A DNA stretch of 64,000 nucleotides from Sphingopyxis sp. USTB-05. Its GTDB lineage: Bacteria > Pseudomonadota > Alphaproteobacteria > Sphingomonadales > Sphingomonadaceae. Location: positions 1,860,001 to 1,924,000 of the forward strand of contig NZ_CP084712.1 in the NCBI RefSeq assembly GCF_023822045.1, read 5' to 3'. How positions within the stretch are numbered: position 1 is the stretch's first letter; each line of letters opens with the position of its first letter. The translations under genes and the position numbers were made by a program. The notes beneath the pieces were generated by a model, which did not search any database, was not told the origin of the DNA, and saw only the letters and a list, made by a program, of their open reading frames with translations. Positions 43,631 through 52,516 of this stretch are shown piece after piece.

Positions 43631-44251
43631 TCAGGCTGAATTCTGCTGCCTTGCCACCCACCACGCACCGAGCAGCGCGAAGGCGGTGCCGAGCATCGTG
43701 CCGCCAACGATGTCGCTCGCCCAATGGACGCCGAGCATGATCCGCGAGAAGCCGTTGAGGATGATCATCGCCGCGGCGAGCGTCCACGCATAGGGGCGCC
43801 AGCGCGGCGGTGCGAGCCAGGCGAGGAGGAGGTAGACGACAGCGGCGCTTGTCGCATGGCCGCTGGGGTAGGAGTAGCTCGTCTGATGGTCGAGGTGATC
43901 GATCAGATCCGGGCGAGCGCGGCCGAAGCCGAGTTTGAGCAGGCTCGACGCAAGGTTCGACAGCAGCGAGGCTCCACCGAGTGCGACAGCGCAGCGTGGG
44001 CCGCACCAGTGCCAGACAAGCCCGCAGAGCAGGATCACGATGACCCAGCGCGGTGTGCCGCCGCCGATCCAACTCGCGCCTTGCATGAAGGCGATGAAGG
44101 CAGGGCTGCTTTCGTCAACGCGGATCGCGAGGCTATGCGAGATTTGCCAATCGGCGGCCTCGGTCCAGCCCGCTCCGACCGCGAAGCCGAGAAGGACGAG
44201 GGCGAGGAGGAGCGCCGCCGCTATGGCTGGAAAGCTTGAACGTCGAAGCAA
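43631..44251 (-). CDS. PAP2-family membrane phosphatase
   Basis: A 206-residue inner-membrane protein with about five to six helices. The three PAP2 motifs are intact: KLGFGRARPD, YPSGHA in SYSYPSGHATSA, and SRIMLGVHWASDIVGG. It dephosphorylates lipid pyrophosphates or phosphatidic acid on the periplasmic face; undecaprenyl-pyrophosphate recycling is the commonest role. The start codon is preceded by GGAGGATTTTCTTGC on the coding strand. It is downstream of the E3 gene, but separated by a repeat. Confidence 0.92.
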   Translation of the reverse strand: MLRRSSFPAIAAALLLALVLLGFAVGAGWTEAADWQISHSLAIRVDESSPAFIAFMQGASWIGGGTPRWVIVILLCGLVWHWCGPRCAVALGGASLLSNLASSLLKLGFGRARPDLIDHLDHQTSYSYPSGHATSAAVVYLLLAWLAPPRWRPYAWTLAAAMIILNGFSRIMLGVHWASDIVGGTMLGTAFALLGAWWVARQQNSA

Positions 44252-44255
44252 GAAA

Positions 44256-44375
44256 ATCCTCCCTGTGGCACAATCATGGGGAGGTGGCGGTCCCGCAGGG
44301 GCCGACGGAGGGGCCCCTCCACCACTCGCCAGCGGCGAGCGGTCCCCCTCCCCATCGCTTCGCGACGGGGAGGAT
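44256..44375. repeat. GC-rich intergenic repeat between PAP2 and lpdA
   Basis: Contains several facing copies of (C/G)CCTCCCC-type sequence: ATCCTCCC at 44256 and GGGGAGGAT at 44367-44375 bound the block, with GGGGAGGTGG and GGGGCCCCTCC inside. Both flanking genes are on minus, so it lies between an E3 stop codon and the PAP2 promoter. No ORF. Confidence 0.7.
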
Positions 44376-44382
44376 CAGATCG

Positions 44383-45780
44383 TCAAATATGCAGCGGCCG
44401 TCCGAACGCCGCCAGCACGCCCTCATGCATGGTTTCGCTGAGCGTCGGATGGGGGAAAACGGTGCCGATGAAATCATCCTCGACCAGTTCGGCGGTCTTG
44501 CCGATCGTATAGCCCTGAATGAGTTCGGTGACTTCGGCGCCGATCATGTGCGCTCCCAGCAGTTCACCGGTCTTCGCATCGAACACGGTCTTGGTGAAAC
44601 CTTCGGCCTCGCCCAGAGCAATTGCCTTGCCGTTGCCGATGAAGGGGAAGGTGCCGGACTTGACCTCGTAACCGAGTTCCTTGGCCTTTGCTTCGGTCAG
44701 TCCGACGCTGGCGATCTGCGGGCGGCAATAGGTGCAGCCGGGGATGTTGCGCGGGTCCATCGCGTGCGGGTGGTTGCCCGCGATCGCTTCGACCGAAATC
44801 ACCGATTCATGCATCGCCTTATGCGCGAGCCATGGCGGCGCGGTGACGTCGCCGATCGCCCAGATGCCGGGGATGTTGGTGCGGCACATCGCGTCGGTGT
44901 CGATATGGCCCTTGGTCGTCTTCACGCCGAGCGTTTCAAGGCCGATATTCTCGGTGTTCGGGACGATGCCGATCGCGACGATTGCGTGGCTGAATTCGGC
45001 GCTTTCGGTCTTGCCGTCCTTCGTCTTGATCTTCGCGGTGACGCCGGTTGCGGTGGCCTTCAGTTCCTCGACGCCCGCGCCGGTGAAGATCGTCATGCCC
45101 TGTTTCTTGAGCGCCTTTTCGAGGAAGGCCGACACATCGGCATCCTCGACGGGGACGAGGCGGTCGAGCATTTCGACGACGGTCACATCGACGCCCATGT
45201 CGCTGTAGAAGCTCGCAAATTCGATGCCGATCGCACCCGATCCGATGACGAGCAGTTTCTTCGGCATTTCGGGCGGGACGAGCGCGTGACGGTAGGTCCA
45301 GATGCGCTTGCCGTCTGCGGGAGCGAACGGCAGGTCGCGCGCGCGGGCGCCCGTCGCGACGATGATATTCTTGGCGGAGAGGGTCTCTGTCCCCTTCTCG
45401 CCCTTCACCTCCAGCTTGCCCGGCGCGGTCAACTTGCCTTCGCCCATATGGACGGTGATCTTGTGCTTCTTCATCAGGAAGGCGACGCCTTGGCTGAGCT
45501 GCTTCGCAACGCCGCGGCTGCGCTTCACGACGGCATCGATATCGGCGCTGATCTGCGCCGCGACGAGGCCATAGTCGCCCGCATGCTGCATATAATGATA
45601 GATTTCGGCCGAGCGGAGCAAAGCCTTGGTCGGGATGCAGCCCCAGTTGAGGCAAATGCCGCCAAGATTTTCGCGCTCTACGATTGCGGTTTTCAGCCCA
45701 AGCTGCGCCGCGCGGATCGCCGCGACATAGCCGCCGGGGCCTGAGCCGAGGACGATGAGGTCGTAGTTGGTATCGGCCAC
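44383..45780 (-). CDS. lpdA: Dihydrolipoyl dehydrogenase (E3)
   Basis: A 465-residue FAD/NAD-dependent disulphide oxidoreductase of the 2-oxoacid dehydrogenase complexes. FAD loop VLGSGPGGYVAAI (residues 10-22), redox disulphide Cys43/Cys48 in GGICLNWGCIPTKAL, NAD-binding VIGSGAIGIEFA, and the dimer-interface His-Glu in FPHPTLSETMHEG. It follows the 62-residue membrane protein by 10 bases, in an operon with the PDH E2 gene. Confidence 0.97.
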   Translation of the reverse strand: MADTNYDLIVLGSGPGGYVAAIRAAQLGLKTAIVERENLGGICLNWGCIPTKALLRSAEIYHYMQHAGDYGLVAAQISADIDAVVKRSRGVAKQLSQGVAFLMKKHKITVHMGEGKLTAPGKLEVKGEKGTETLSAKNIIVATGARARDLPFAPADGKRIWTYRHALVPPEMPKKLLVIGSGAIGIEFASFYSDMGVDVTVVEMLDRLVPVEDADVSAFLEKALKKQGMTIFTGAGVEELKATATGVTAKIKTKDGKTESAEFSHAIVAIGIVPNTENIGLETLGVKTTKGHIDTDAMCRTNIPGIWAIGDVTAPPWLAHKAMHESVISVEAIAGNHPHAMDPRNIPGCTYCRPQIASVGLTEAKAKELGYEVKSGTFPFIGNGKAIALGEAEGFTKTVFDAKTGELLGAHMIGAEVTELIQGYTIGKTAELVEDDFIGTVFPHPTLSETMHEGVLAAFGRPLHI

Positions 45781-45790
45781 AATATTCTCC

Positions 45791-45979
45791 TTATCCGCCG
45801 GGCTTTGTACGTTGCCTCATGATCAGCTCGCGTAACGCGAGAACGACCATGACCACATAGGCGGCGATCCAAATCCAATGCGAAGCGGTGGGCCAGACTA
45901 AGCTGGCCGCAGCCGCGACGAACGCCGTGGCGAGCAGCCCGATCAACAAATGAACAATTTGCCGAACGAAGCGCATCAC
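45791..45979 (-). CDS. 62-residue membrane protein in the E2-E3 operon
   Basis: A short protein with two hydrophobic helices (about residues 5-28 and 32-50: LLIGLLATAFVAAAASLVW, IWIAAYVVMVVLALREL) and a basic C-terminus (MRQRTKPGG). It lies 10 bases after the PDH E2 gene and 10 before the E3 gene on the same strand, so it is probably co-transcribed. I do not recognise the family. Its coding status rests on position and helix pattern. Confidence 0.7.
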   Translation of the reverse strand: MMRFVRQIVHLLIGLLATAFVAAAASLVWPTASHWIWIAAYVVMVVLALRELIMRQRTKPGG

Positions 45980-45989
45980 CCTGGTCCGA

Positions 45990-47315
45990 TCAGGCGACCA
46001 GCCCCAGCGGGTTCTCCACCAGTTCCTTGAAGGTCTTCATCAGCAGCGCGCCGTCGGCGCCGTCGATCGCGCGGTGGTCGAAGCTGCCGGTGGCCGACAT
46101 GACGGTGGCCATCGCAAGCGCGTCATCGACGATGTAGGGGCGTTTCTCGCCCGCGCCGATCGCCATGATCATCGCTTGCGGCGGGTTGATCACTGCGGTG
46201 AACTGCTTGATCCCCATCATGCCCATGTTCGAAATCGAGGCAGTTCCGCCCTGATATTCATTGGGCTGAAGCTTGCCTTCCTTCGCCTTTGCCGCGAGCT
46301 CGGACATTTCGGTCGAGATTTTCGACATCGACTTGCCACCCGCGTCGACGATGATCGGGGTGATCAGGCCGCCCGGGATGCTCACCGCGACCGAGATGTC
46401 GGCACGGCTGTACTTGCGCATCACGTCGCCGCCGAACGAGACATTGCACGCCGGCACGCGTTCGAGCGCGACCGCGAGCGCCTTGATCAGCATGTCGTTG
46501 ACGCTGAGCTTGACGCCGCGGCTTTCGAGGCTGGCGTTGAGTTCGCCGCGCAGCTTGAGCAGCGCGTCGAGGCGGATGTCGACGGTCAGGTAGATGTGCG
46601 GCGATTGCTGCATCGATTCCGTCAGGCGACGCGCGATCGTCTTGCGCATGCCCGACAGCTTTTCGTCCTCGTGCGGGATGCCGAAATCAGGGATCGTGCC
46701 GGCGGTAGCCGGTGCCGGGGCTGCTGCAGGAGCGGCGGCGGCCGGAGTAGCCGCACTCGGCGCCGCTGCGGGCGCCGCGGGCGCGCCGGTTGATGCGCCG
46801 TCAAGGTCATCCTTGACGATGCGGCCACCGGGGCCCGTGCCCGTGACGGTCGAAAGGTCGATTCCGCGCTCGGCGGCCAGACGCTTGGCTAGCGGGCTGG
46901 CCTTGATGCGATCACCCGATGCGGCGGGAGCGGCGGCGGCCACTGCGGGCGCCGGGGTGGGTGCAGGTGCAGGTGCAGGAGCGGCGGGTGCTGCGGCGGG
47001 CGCTTCAGCTTTGGGTTCTGCGGCAGGGGCCGGAGCCGCCGCCGGAGCAGCCTTGACGCTGCCCGCATCTTCGTCTTCGCCCGCGATCACGGCGATGACG
47101 GTGCCGACCTTCACATTGTCGGTGCCTTCGGCGACCAGGATTTGCGCAATCGTGCCTTCGTCGACCGCCTCGAACTCCATTGTTGCCTTGTCGGTCTCGA
47201 TCTCGGCGAGCAGGTCGCCCGATTTGACCGTGTCGCCTTCCTTGACCAGCCATTTGGCAAGGGTGCCCTCCTCCATCGTCGGCGAGAGAGCGGGCATTTT
47301 GAGTTCGATTGGCAT
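45990..47315 (-). CDS. pdhC: Pyruvate dehydrogenase E2 (dihydrolipoamide acetyltransferase)
   Basis: A 441-residue core subunit. One lipoyl domain ([17 protein letters not shown] start; lipoyl Lys in [10 protein letters not shown]), a long Ala/Pro linker, the peripheral subunit-binding domain ([33 protein letters not shown]) and the catalytic domain ending in [18 protein letters not shown] with the His-x3-Asp-Gly motif. The N-terminus [11 protein letters not shown] is typical of PDH rather than oxoglutarate E2. E1 alpha/beta genes are not adjacent here. The start at 47315 gives the family N-terminus; the frame extends to 47348. Lipoylation would need LipA, encoded at 7987. Confidence 0.95.
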   Translation of the reverse strand: MPIELKMPALSPTMEEGTLAKWLVKEGDTVKSGDLLAEIETDKATMEFEAVDEGTIAQILVAEGTDNVKVGTVIAVIAGEDEDAGSVKAAPAAAPAPAAEPKAEAPAAAPAAPAPAPAPTPAPAVAAAAPAASGDRIKASPLAKRLAAERGIDLSTVTGTGPGGRIVKDDLDGASTGAPAAPAAAPSAATPAAAAPAAAPAPATAGTIPDFGIPHEDEKLSGMRKTIARRLTESMQQSPHIYLTVDIRLDALLKLRGELNASLESRGVKLSVNDMLIKALAVALERVPACNVSFGGDVMRKYSRADISVAVSIPGGLITPIIVDAGGKSMSKISTEMSELAAKAKEGKLQPNEYQGGTASISNMGMMGIKQFTAVINPPQAMIMAIGAGEKRPYIVDDALAMATVMSATGSFDHRAIDGADGALLMKTFKELVENPLGLVA

Positions 47316-47475
47316 ATTCAGGCTTGTCCCTGTCAGTCTTGCAGGCACAGGCCTGCCGCTACGGATTCTTCTTCGCCATAAGCCTTGCTTCGATCAAGGT
47401 CCAGCGGGCCAGCTTGCGTTTCATACGAATGTGACGCACTCTTTACCCCAAGCAAAAACACGAGGGGTCGGGGTG

Positions 47476-47928
47476 ATGCGGACTTATTTGGTGGTGATCG
47501 ACGACAGTCCGGAAGCGTCGCTGGCGCTGCGCTTTGCTGCGCGGCGCGCGGCGCGGACGGGCGGCGGCGTCATCGTGCTGGCGATCATTCCGCCGCAGGA
47601 TTTCGTCGCATTCGGCGGGGTCCAGGCGACGATCGAGGCCGAGGCGCGGGAGCATGCCGAGGAGCTTGTCGCGGCGGCTTCCGACGCGGTGGTTCAGGAA
47701 GGCGTGACGCCGCAGGCCATGGTCAAATTGGGCAAACCCGCCGAGGTCGTGTGCGAGGTGATCCGTGCCAATGACGAGATTGCCGCGCTGGTGCTCGCAA
47801 CCGCGGCGAGCGGAGCACCGGGGCCGCTCGTGACCTTCTTCACCGGACAGGATGCAGGATCGCTGCCCTGTCCGGTGATGCTGGTGCCGGGCGGGATCGA
47901 TATCGCCCGGCTCGATGCGCTGAGTTAG
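47476..47928 (+). CDS. Universal stress protein, UspA family
   Basis: A 150-residue single-domain Usp-fold protein (YLVVIDDSPEASLALRFAARRAARTG start, GKPAEVVCEVIRANDEIAALVLATA with the nucleotide-site region degenerate, ending PCPVMLVPGG). The ATP-binding GxxGxxxxGS motif is weak (SGAPGPLVTFFTG), so nucleotide binding is uncertain. Divergent from the PDH E2 gene with a 160-base gap; GAGGGGTCGGG precedes the start (GTG at 47473 is an alternative). Its stop overlaps the next gene, on the opposite strand, by 4 bases. Confidence 0.88.
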   Translation: MRTYLVVIDDSPEASLALRFAARRAARTGGGVIVLAIIPPQDFVAFGGVQATIEAEAREHAEELVAAASDAVVQEGVTPQAMVKLGKPAEVVCEVIRANDEIAALVLATAASGAPGPLVTFFTGQDAGSLPCPVMLVPGGIDIARLDALS

Positions 47929-48314
47929 ACGACGAGCGAACGCGGCACGCCCGCGTCTTTCCATTCGAGGATCGCAAAGCCGAGCACGCCCAGGGCCTGC
48001 GCGGCGACAACAGCAATGCCGAGGCCGGACATCTGCGCCGCGAAGGTCGCGAGAACTGCGAAGCTTGCCGCTACCCAGCCAAGATTGCCGAGCGCGATGA
48101 GCTTGACCAGCGCCGCGTTCGGCACCGACTGCCGCGCCGCGACGATCATCAGCAGCGCTGCGGCAAGGCAGATCCAGCCGCCGATCGCGACGACATTCGA
48201 GGGCAAGCCGAGCAGCGCGCCCACCGGCCCAGCGGCGAAGAGGACAATGGCAAAAACGCCTCCGCAGGTGATGGCGTCGGCGATGAGGATATTCTTGAGG
48301 TTGAGGATCGACAT
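47925..48314 (-). CDS. 129-residue four-helix membrane protein
   Basis: A small inner-membrane protein with about four hydrophobic segments (residues 9-33, 38-58, 66-88, 93-114), starting MSILNLKNILIADAITCGGVF. There are few charged residues; I do not assign a family. The ATG at 48314 follows GAAAGGAGAA, and the longer frame is rejected. It is divergent from the XRE regulator gene with a 117-base gap holding two palindromes, so the regulator may control it. Confidence 0.8.
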   Translation of the reverse strand: MSILNLKNILIADAITCGGVFAIVLFAAGPVGALLGLPSNVVAIGGWICLAAALLMIVAARQSVPNAALVKLIALGNLGWVAASFAVLATFAAQMSGLGIAVVAAQALGVLGFAILEWKDAGVPRSLVV

Positions 48315-48335
48315 TCGGGTTCTCCTTTCGACCCC

Positions 48336-48347
48336 GTCCAATTGGAC
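48336..48347. promoter_or_regulatory. 12-bp perfect palindrome GTCCAATTGGAC
   Basis: GTCCAATTGGAC lies 22 bases upstream of the membrane-protein start and 85 bases before the XRE gene start. A perfect dyad in the divergent gap beside a helix-turn-helix gene is a natural candidate operator. Confidence 0.5.
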
Positions 48348-48366
48348 GCCTGATTGAATGACGTCG

Positions 48367-48383
48367 ATTACTCCGGAGGTAAT
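48367..48383. promoter_or_regulatory. Near-palindrome ATTACTCCGGAGGTAAT
   Basis: ATTACTCCGGAGGTAAT is palindromic around TCCGGA apart from a one-base offset, in the same divergent gap and 49 bases before the XRE start codon. It may be a second operator or half of the promoter. Confidence 0.45.
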
Positions 48384-48431
48384 GGAAAAGAGGAAGGCGA
48401 AGGTATAGCTCTCTGGACGAAGGAGACGAGC

Positions 48432-49214
48432 ATGCAAGTCGCAACGCTCGGCGAACAATTGCGCGAATGGCGCACGCGCCGCCGGATGAGCCAGATGGAC
48501 CTCGCGCTCGATACCGAGATTTCGACGAGGCACCTGAGCTTCATCGAGACAGGTCGGTCGAAACCGAGCGCGCAAATGTTGCAACGGATCGCCGACTGTC
48601 TCGAAGTGCCGCATCGGGCGCGCAATGCGCTGCTGCTTGCGGCGGGCTATGCGCCGGATTACCAGGAACGCGCGCTCGACAGCGACGAAATGGCGGGGAT
48701 GCGCGCGATCGTCGAGCATGTACTGAAAGGGCACGAACCCTATCCCGCGCTCGCGGTCGACCGGCACTGGAATATGATCGCGGCGAACAGCGCCGTCGAG
48801 ATCCTCGCTGGCCTAGCGGCGCCGCATCTGTTCGAACCGCCCGTCAACGTGCTCCGCATCGCGCTGCATCCCGAGGGGCTGGCGCCGCATATCGTCAATC
48901 GCGGCGAGTGGCGCGCGCATCTGCTCGAACGGCTCGATCATCAGGTCGATGCGAGCGGCGATGCCGGGCTGATCGCGCTGCGTATGGAACTGGCGGCCTA
49001 CCCCATCGCGGAAGACTCGCACCATCGCAGCGCAGCGAACGGCATTGCGGTACCGCTAATCCTGAACACGCCAATGGGGCAGATCCGCTTCGTCTCGACG
49101 ATGACGATTTTCGGTACGCCGGTCGATATCACGCTATCGGAGCTCGCGATCGAGGCGTTTTTCCCGGCGGATGCGGAGAGTGCGGCGCTGTTGCAGACGC
49201 TGTCCGAGCGATAA
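48432..49214 (+). CDS. XRE-family transcriptional regulator with C-terminal ligand-binding domain
   Basis: A 260-residue regulator. The N-terminal Cro/C1 helix-turn-helix (residues 5-60, LREWRTRRRMSQMDLALDTEIS, IETGRSKPSAQMLQRIADCL) is followed by a MmyB-like domain (VDRHWNMIAANSAVEIL, ending FGTPVDITLSELAIEAFFPADA). This pairing is common in regulators that bind a small ligand. ATG at 48432 follows AAGGAGACG. Divergent from the four-helix membrane protein, which is its likely target. Confidence 0.9.
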   Translation: MQVATLGEQLREWRTRRRMSQMDLALDTEISTRHLSFIETGRSKPSAQMLQRIADCLEVPHRARNALLLAAGYAPDYQERALDSDEMAGMRAIVEHVLKGHEPYPALAVDRHWNMIAANSAVEILAGLAAPHLFEPPVNVLRIALHPEGLAPHIVNRGEWRAHLLERLDHQVDASGDAGLIALRMELAAYPIAEDSHHRSAANGIAVPLILNTPMGQIRFVSTMTIFGTPVDITLSELAIEAFFPADAESAALLQTLSER

Positions 49215-49225
49215 CGCCAAATGGG

Positions 49226-51556
49226 TTAGCGCCGCTTGCCCTTATGCTTGATGTTCGCGGGGCGGCCGCGCTTGCCGACCATATGCTTGCCCGCCTTGTC
49301 TTTCCCAGGCCCCTTCCCTGGGCCCTTCGCCTTTATCCCGTCGCGCCGTGGCGGACGGTTCCGGAAACCGCCTTCGGGCGCATCGGGCAGTTCGAAGCGC
49401 AGTGCGCCGCTGACCGGATTGGCGTCCATCAGGCGCAGTTCGATACGCTGCCCCGTCGTGTAACTGACGCGGCCATGTTCGCTGTCGAGGCTCCGCGCCG
49501 CTTCGTCATAGAAAAAACGTTCGCTGCCGAGCGTGGAAACCGGAACCAGACCGTCACCACCGAGCCCGTCGACGGTCGCGAAGAAGCCGAAGGGTTGTAC
49601 GCCGGTGATCCGCGCGACGACGATCTCGCCCGTCTTGGTCGCAAGATAGGCGGCGACATAGCGGTCAACAGTCTCGCGCTCGGCCTCCATCGCACGGCGC
49701 TCGAGCGCGCTGATCGCTTCGCCGATACGTGACAGCCCCTTGGCGTCGGCTTCGCCAAGCCCGGTGCGTGCGGGCAGGTCCTTGGGCTTGCCCGGCACTT
49801 CGAGTTTATAGCTGTCGACCAGCGCGCGGTGGACGATGAGGTCGGCGTAGCGGCGGATCGGCGAGGTGAAATGCGCGTATGAGCCAAGCGCGAGACCGAA
49901 ATGGCCCGCGTTGGCGGGGCCGTAATAGGCCTGCGTCTGGCTGCGCAGTATCGCCTGCATGATCTCTGGCAACCGGTCGTCTTCGGAAAAGCCGTCGATG
50001 AGGCGGTTGAACACTGCCGGGGTGATCACCTGCCCAAGCGAGAAGCTTCGCTCAAAGGTTTCGAGATAGTCCTTGAGCCCAACAAGCTTCTCGCGGCTTG
50101 GTGGTTCGTGAATGCGATACATCACGGGCGATTTCTTGGCCTCGAGCGCCTTTGCGGCGGCGACGTTCGCCGCGATCATATAATCCTCGATCAGCCGCAT
50201 CGAATCGAGCCGGTCGCGGACGCGGATTTCGGCAATGCTTCCCTGTTCGTCGAGGATCACCTGACGTTCGGGCAGGTCGAGATCGAGTGGATCGCGCGCG
50301 GCGCGCGCCTTGGCGAGGAGCGCCCAGCAGGCCCACAGATTCTTTAGCGTCGGGAGCACGTCCGCATCCCAGTCTTCGCGCGGCGTATCGGCGTCATAAG
50401 CCGCCTGCGCATGTTCATAGGCGATGTTCCCGCGCAACCGCACCAGAGCGCGGGCGAAGCGCCATGACGTCACTTTCCCATGCTTGTCGATGATGAGATG
50501 GCACGCCATCGCCGCACGATCCTCGCCGGCCTTGAGCGAGCATACGCCCGCCGACAAAGTCTCCGGAAGCATCGGGACGACCCTGTCGGGGAAATAGACG
50601 CTGTTGCCGCGGCGCCGCGCCTCGCGGTCGAGATCGCCGTCGGGGCGAACATAATAGCTGACGTCGGCGATCGCGACGATCGCGCGGAAACCGTCCTTGT
50701 TGCCCGGTTGGTCGTCGGGGATCGCCCAGACCGCATCGTCATGATCGCGCGCGTCGATCGGGTCGATCGCGACGATCGGCAAGTCGCGCAAATCCTCGCG
50801 TCCGTCGGGCGTGAGCGGCAGCTTTGCCGCCTTTTCAGCCTCCGCGATGGTTTCGGATCCGAAAACATGCGGAATTTCATGCCGCGCGATTGCGATCATG
50901 CTCAAAGATCTGGGCGCAAAGGGATCGCCGATGCGGTCGATGACCTTCGCCTTGATCGCGGCGCCGCGCCCAGTGAGTTCGGCTCGGACAAGGTCGCCTA
51001 TATCGGCATCGCCCTTGTCGGCGACCGCAAAGTCATAGCGCGCGCGCTTGTCGGCGGGTCGCAGCCAGACCATCGGCTTACCGCCGGGGCCGACGTCCTC
51101 GACGAGCACGCCGATCACCATTTCGGCGCTGGCCTGAAGACGCTTCATCGGGTGCGCGACATGCCCGCTGCCGCGTTCCTCGGTGCGCGCGAGGATACGG
51201 TCGCCGACGCCAAGCGCGCCCTTGCGGCCTTGCTCCATTACGCGCAGGCGCGGCGCGGGGCCGGTGCCTTCCCAGCGATCGGGCACCGCCCATAGATTGC
51301 TGCCCTCAATCGCAACGATACGAAGGACGGTCACGCGCGGCAGGCCGCCATGCTTGTGAAAGGCGCGTCCGGGAGCCAGGTCGACCAGCCCCTCATCGGT
51401 CATGTCCTTGAGCAGCGCCTTCAGCGCGATCTTGTCATTGCCCTGGAGCGCGAAATGTTTCGCGATCTCGCGCTTCCCCACCGCGTCCTTGCTCTCTTCG
51501 ATAAAGCGGAGGATTTGCTCGGGCGTCGGCAGACCATGTTGTTTTTTTCGGACCAT
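49226..51556 (-). CDS. rnr: Ribonuclease R
   Basis: A 776-residue 3'-5' hydrolytic exoribonuclease that degrades structured RNA. N-terminal winged-helix/cold-shock domains, the RNB catalytic centre with the clustered Asp in AIDPIDARDHDDAVWAIPDD (about residue 260-280), FTSPIRRYADLIVHR later in RNB, a C-terminal S1 domain (GEIVVARITGVQPFGFFATVDG) and a Lys/Gly/Arg-rich basic tail (KGPGKDKAGKHMVGKRGRP). Length and domain order are normal. It does not overlap any neighbour. Confidence 0.96.
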   Translation of the reverse strand: MVRKKQHGLPTPEQILRFIEESKDAVGKREIAKHFALQGNDKIALKALLKDMTDEGLVDLAPGRAFHKHGGLPRVTVLRIVAIEGSNLWAVPDRWEGTGPAPRLRVMEQGRKGALGVGDRILARTEERGSGHVAHPMKRLQASAEMVIGVLVEDVGPGGKPMVWLRPADKRARYDFAVADKGDADIGDLVRAELTGRGAAIKAKVIDRIGDPFAPRSLSMIAIARHEIPHVFGSETIAEAEKAAKLPLTPDGREDLRDLPIVAIDPIDARDHDDAVWAIPDDQPGNKDGFRAIVAIADVSYYVRPDGDLDREARRRGNSVYFPDRVVPMLPETLSAGVCSLKAGEDRAAMACHLIIDKHGKVTSWRFARALVRLRGNIAYEHAQAAYDADTPREDWDADVLPTLKNLWACWALLAKARAARDPLDLDLPERQVILDEQGSIAEIRVRDRLDSMRLIEDYMIAANVAAAKALEAKKSPVMYRIHEPPSREKLVGLKDYLETFERSFSLGQVITPAVFNRLIDGFSEDDRLPEIMQAILRSQTQAYYGPANAGHFGLALGSYAHFTSPIRRYADLIVHRALVDSYKLEVPGKPKDLPARTGLGEADAKGLSRIGEAISALERRAMEAERETVDRYVAAYLATKTGEIVVARITGVQPFGFFATVDGLGGDGLVPVSTLGSERFFYDEAARSLDSEHGRVSYTTGQRIELRLMDANPVSGALRFELPDAPEGGFRNRPPRRDGIKAKGPGKGPGKDKAGKHMVGKRGRPANIKHKGKRR

Positions 51557-51609
51557 CGCCCGCTGATAGGGGGTGGCGAGCGACCCGTCACCCCCTCACG
51601 ATACGTCGA

Positions 51610-52347
51610 TCAATAGGGCGAAATGTTGATCACCTGCCCAGATGCCGTCGCGGTGCAGGTCGACCGATAATGTCCTGTCGCGATGGTGAAGACATAATTG
51701 CCCGATCCATCGCCACGCTGGCTGACCGCGACGCTGCTGCCTCCGGGGGCATTTTGATACTGGTCGCCGCGTGCCTCGCACGCCGCCTTTGCCGCATCGG
51801 GCCCGCCGCGCGCATAGGGGCGATTGGCCGCGCGACGGTTCGATGCCTCGGTCTCGCCCGCCATGAATCCGTCGTGATAGGCCTCGCTGTCGTTGCGGTC
51901 ATATTGACCGCCATAGAGGCCGTCGTTGTATCCGCGGCCATATTCGCTGTCGTGATCGCCGCCGGGGTCGTTGCCGTGCTTCTTCTTGTGGCTGGCGAGC
52001 GCGGCGATCAGACCGATGGCTGCGACGCCCGCGATCGCGGCGCCGGCACCCGAACCGCCGCCATCGCTATGTCCGCAATCGCTCGCGTCGGTCTTGTCGA
52101 CGCTGGCATAGCGGCCATTTGAAACGACGATGCGCGCGCAGGTCCTTGTTCCGCTGTTCCACCAATATTGCCCGCCGCCCTTGGTGCTTTGCATCGAATA
52201 GCCGCGGCTCTGCATCTGTGTTTCTGCGCCGGCTGCGCGGGCGCCGACGAGGTCGGAGACGTCCGAGGGCGGCTTGGCAAATGCGGGCGCGGCGGGGCCG
52301 AGCAGCAACGCACAAATTGCGGCCGAGCCAATAATTTTCCGTTTCAT
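51610..52347 (-). CDS. Secreted protein of unknown function (245 residues)
   Basis: An exported protein: MKRKIIGSAAICALLLGPAAPAFAKPP is a signal peptide cleaved at AFA. The mature part opens with DVSDLVGARAAGAETQMQSRGY, followed by WWNSGTRTCARI, a Gly-rich helix-forming stretch (GGSGAGAAIAGVAAIGLIAALASHKKKHG), a Tyr/Asp/Gly-rich repeat (YGRGYNDGLYGGQYDRNDSEAYHDGF) and a C-terminal beta-rich segment with Cys residues. I do not recognise it. Start at 52347 is favoured by AGGGGAGTG; GTG at 52356 is possible. Confidence 0.75.
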   Translation of the reverse strand: MKRKIIGSAAICALLLGPAAPAFAKPPSDVSDLVGARAAGAETQMQSRGYSMQSTKGGGQYWWNSGTRTCARIVVSNGRYASVDKTDASDCGHSDGGGSGAGAAIAGVAAIGLIAALASHKKKHGNDPGGDHDSEYGRGYNDGLYGGQYDRNDSEAYHDGFMAGETEASNRRAANRPYARGGPDAAKAACEARGDQYQNAPGGSSVAVSQRGDGSGNYVFTIATGHYRSTCTATASGQVINISPY

Positions 52348-52434
52348 CACGATCACTCCCCTGCTGAATCGAAGGCGATATGCGACCTGCCGCGGCGAGA
52401 CAGCCGGCGAGCGAGCCCGATGAACGAGCTTCTG

Positions 52435-52468
52435 CGCCGCCAGCGTATCAGAAATACGACTGGCGGCG
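52435..52468. terminator. Hairpin downstream of proS, possible terminator
   Basis: CGCCGCCAG (52435-52443) and CTGGCGGCG (52460-52468) are exact 9-bp complements with a 16-base loop. It lies 48 bases past the proS stop codon on the minus strand, before the secreted-protein gene. No T-run follows, so intrinsic termination would be weak. Confidence 0.4.
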
Positions 52469-52516
52469 AATGACTTTCAGGGTTGATGCAGCGCTAACCG
52501 GACCGGAAGCGTTGTC

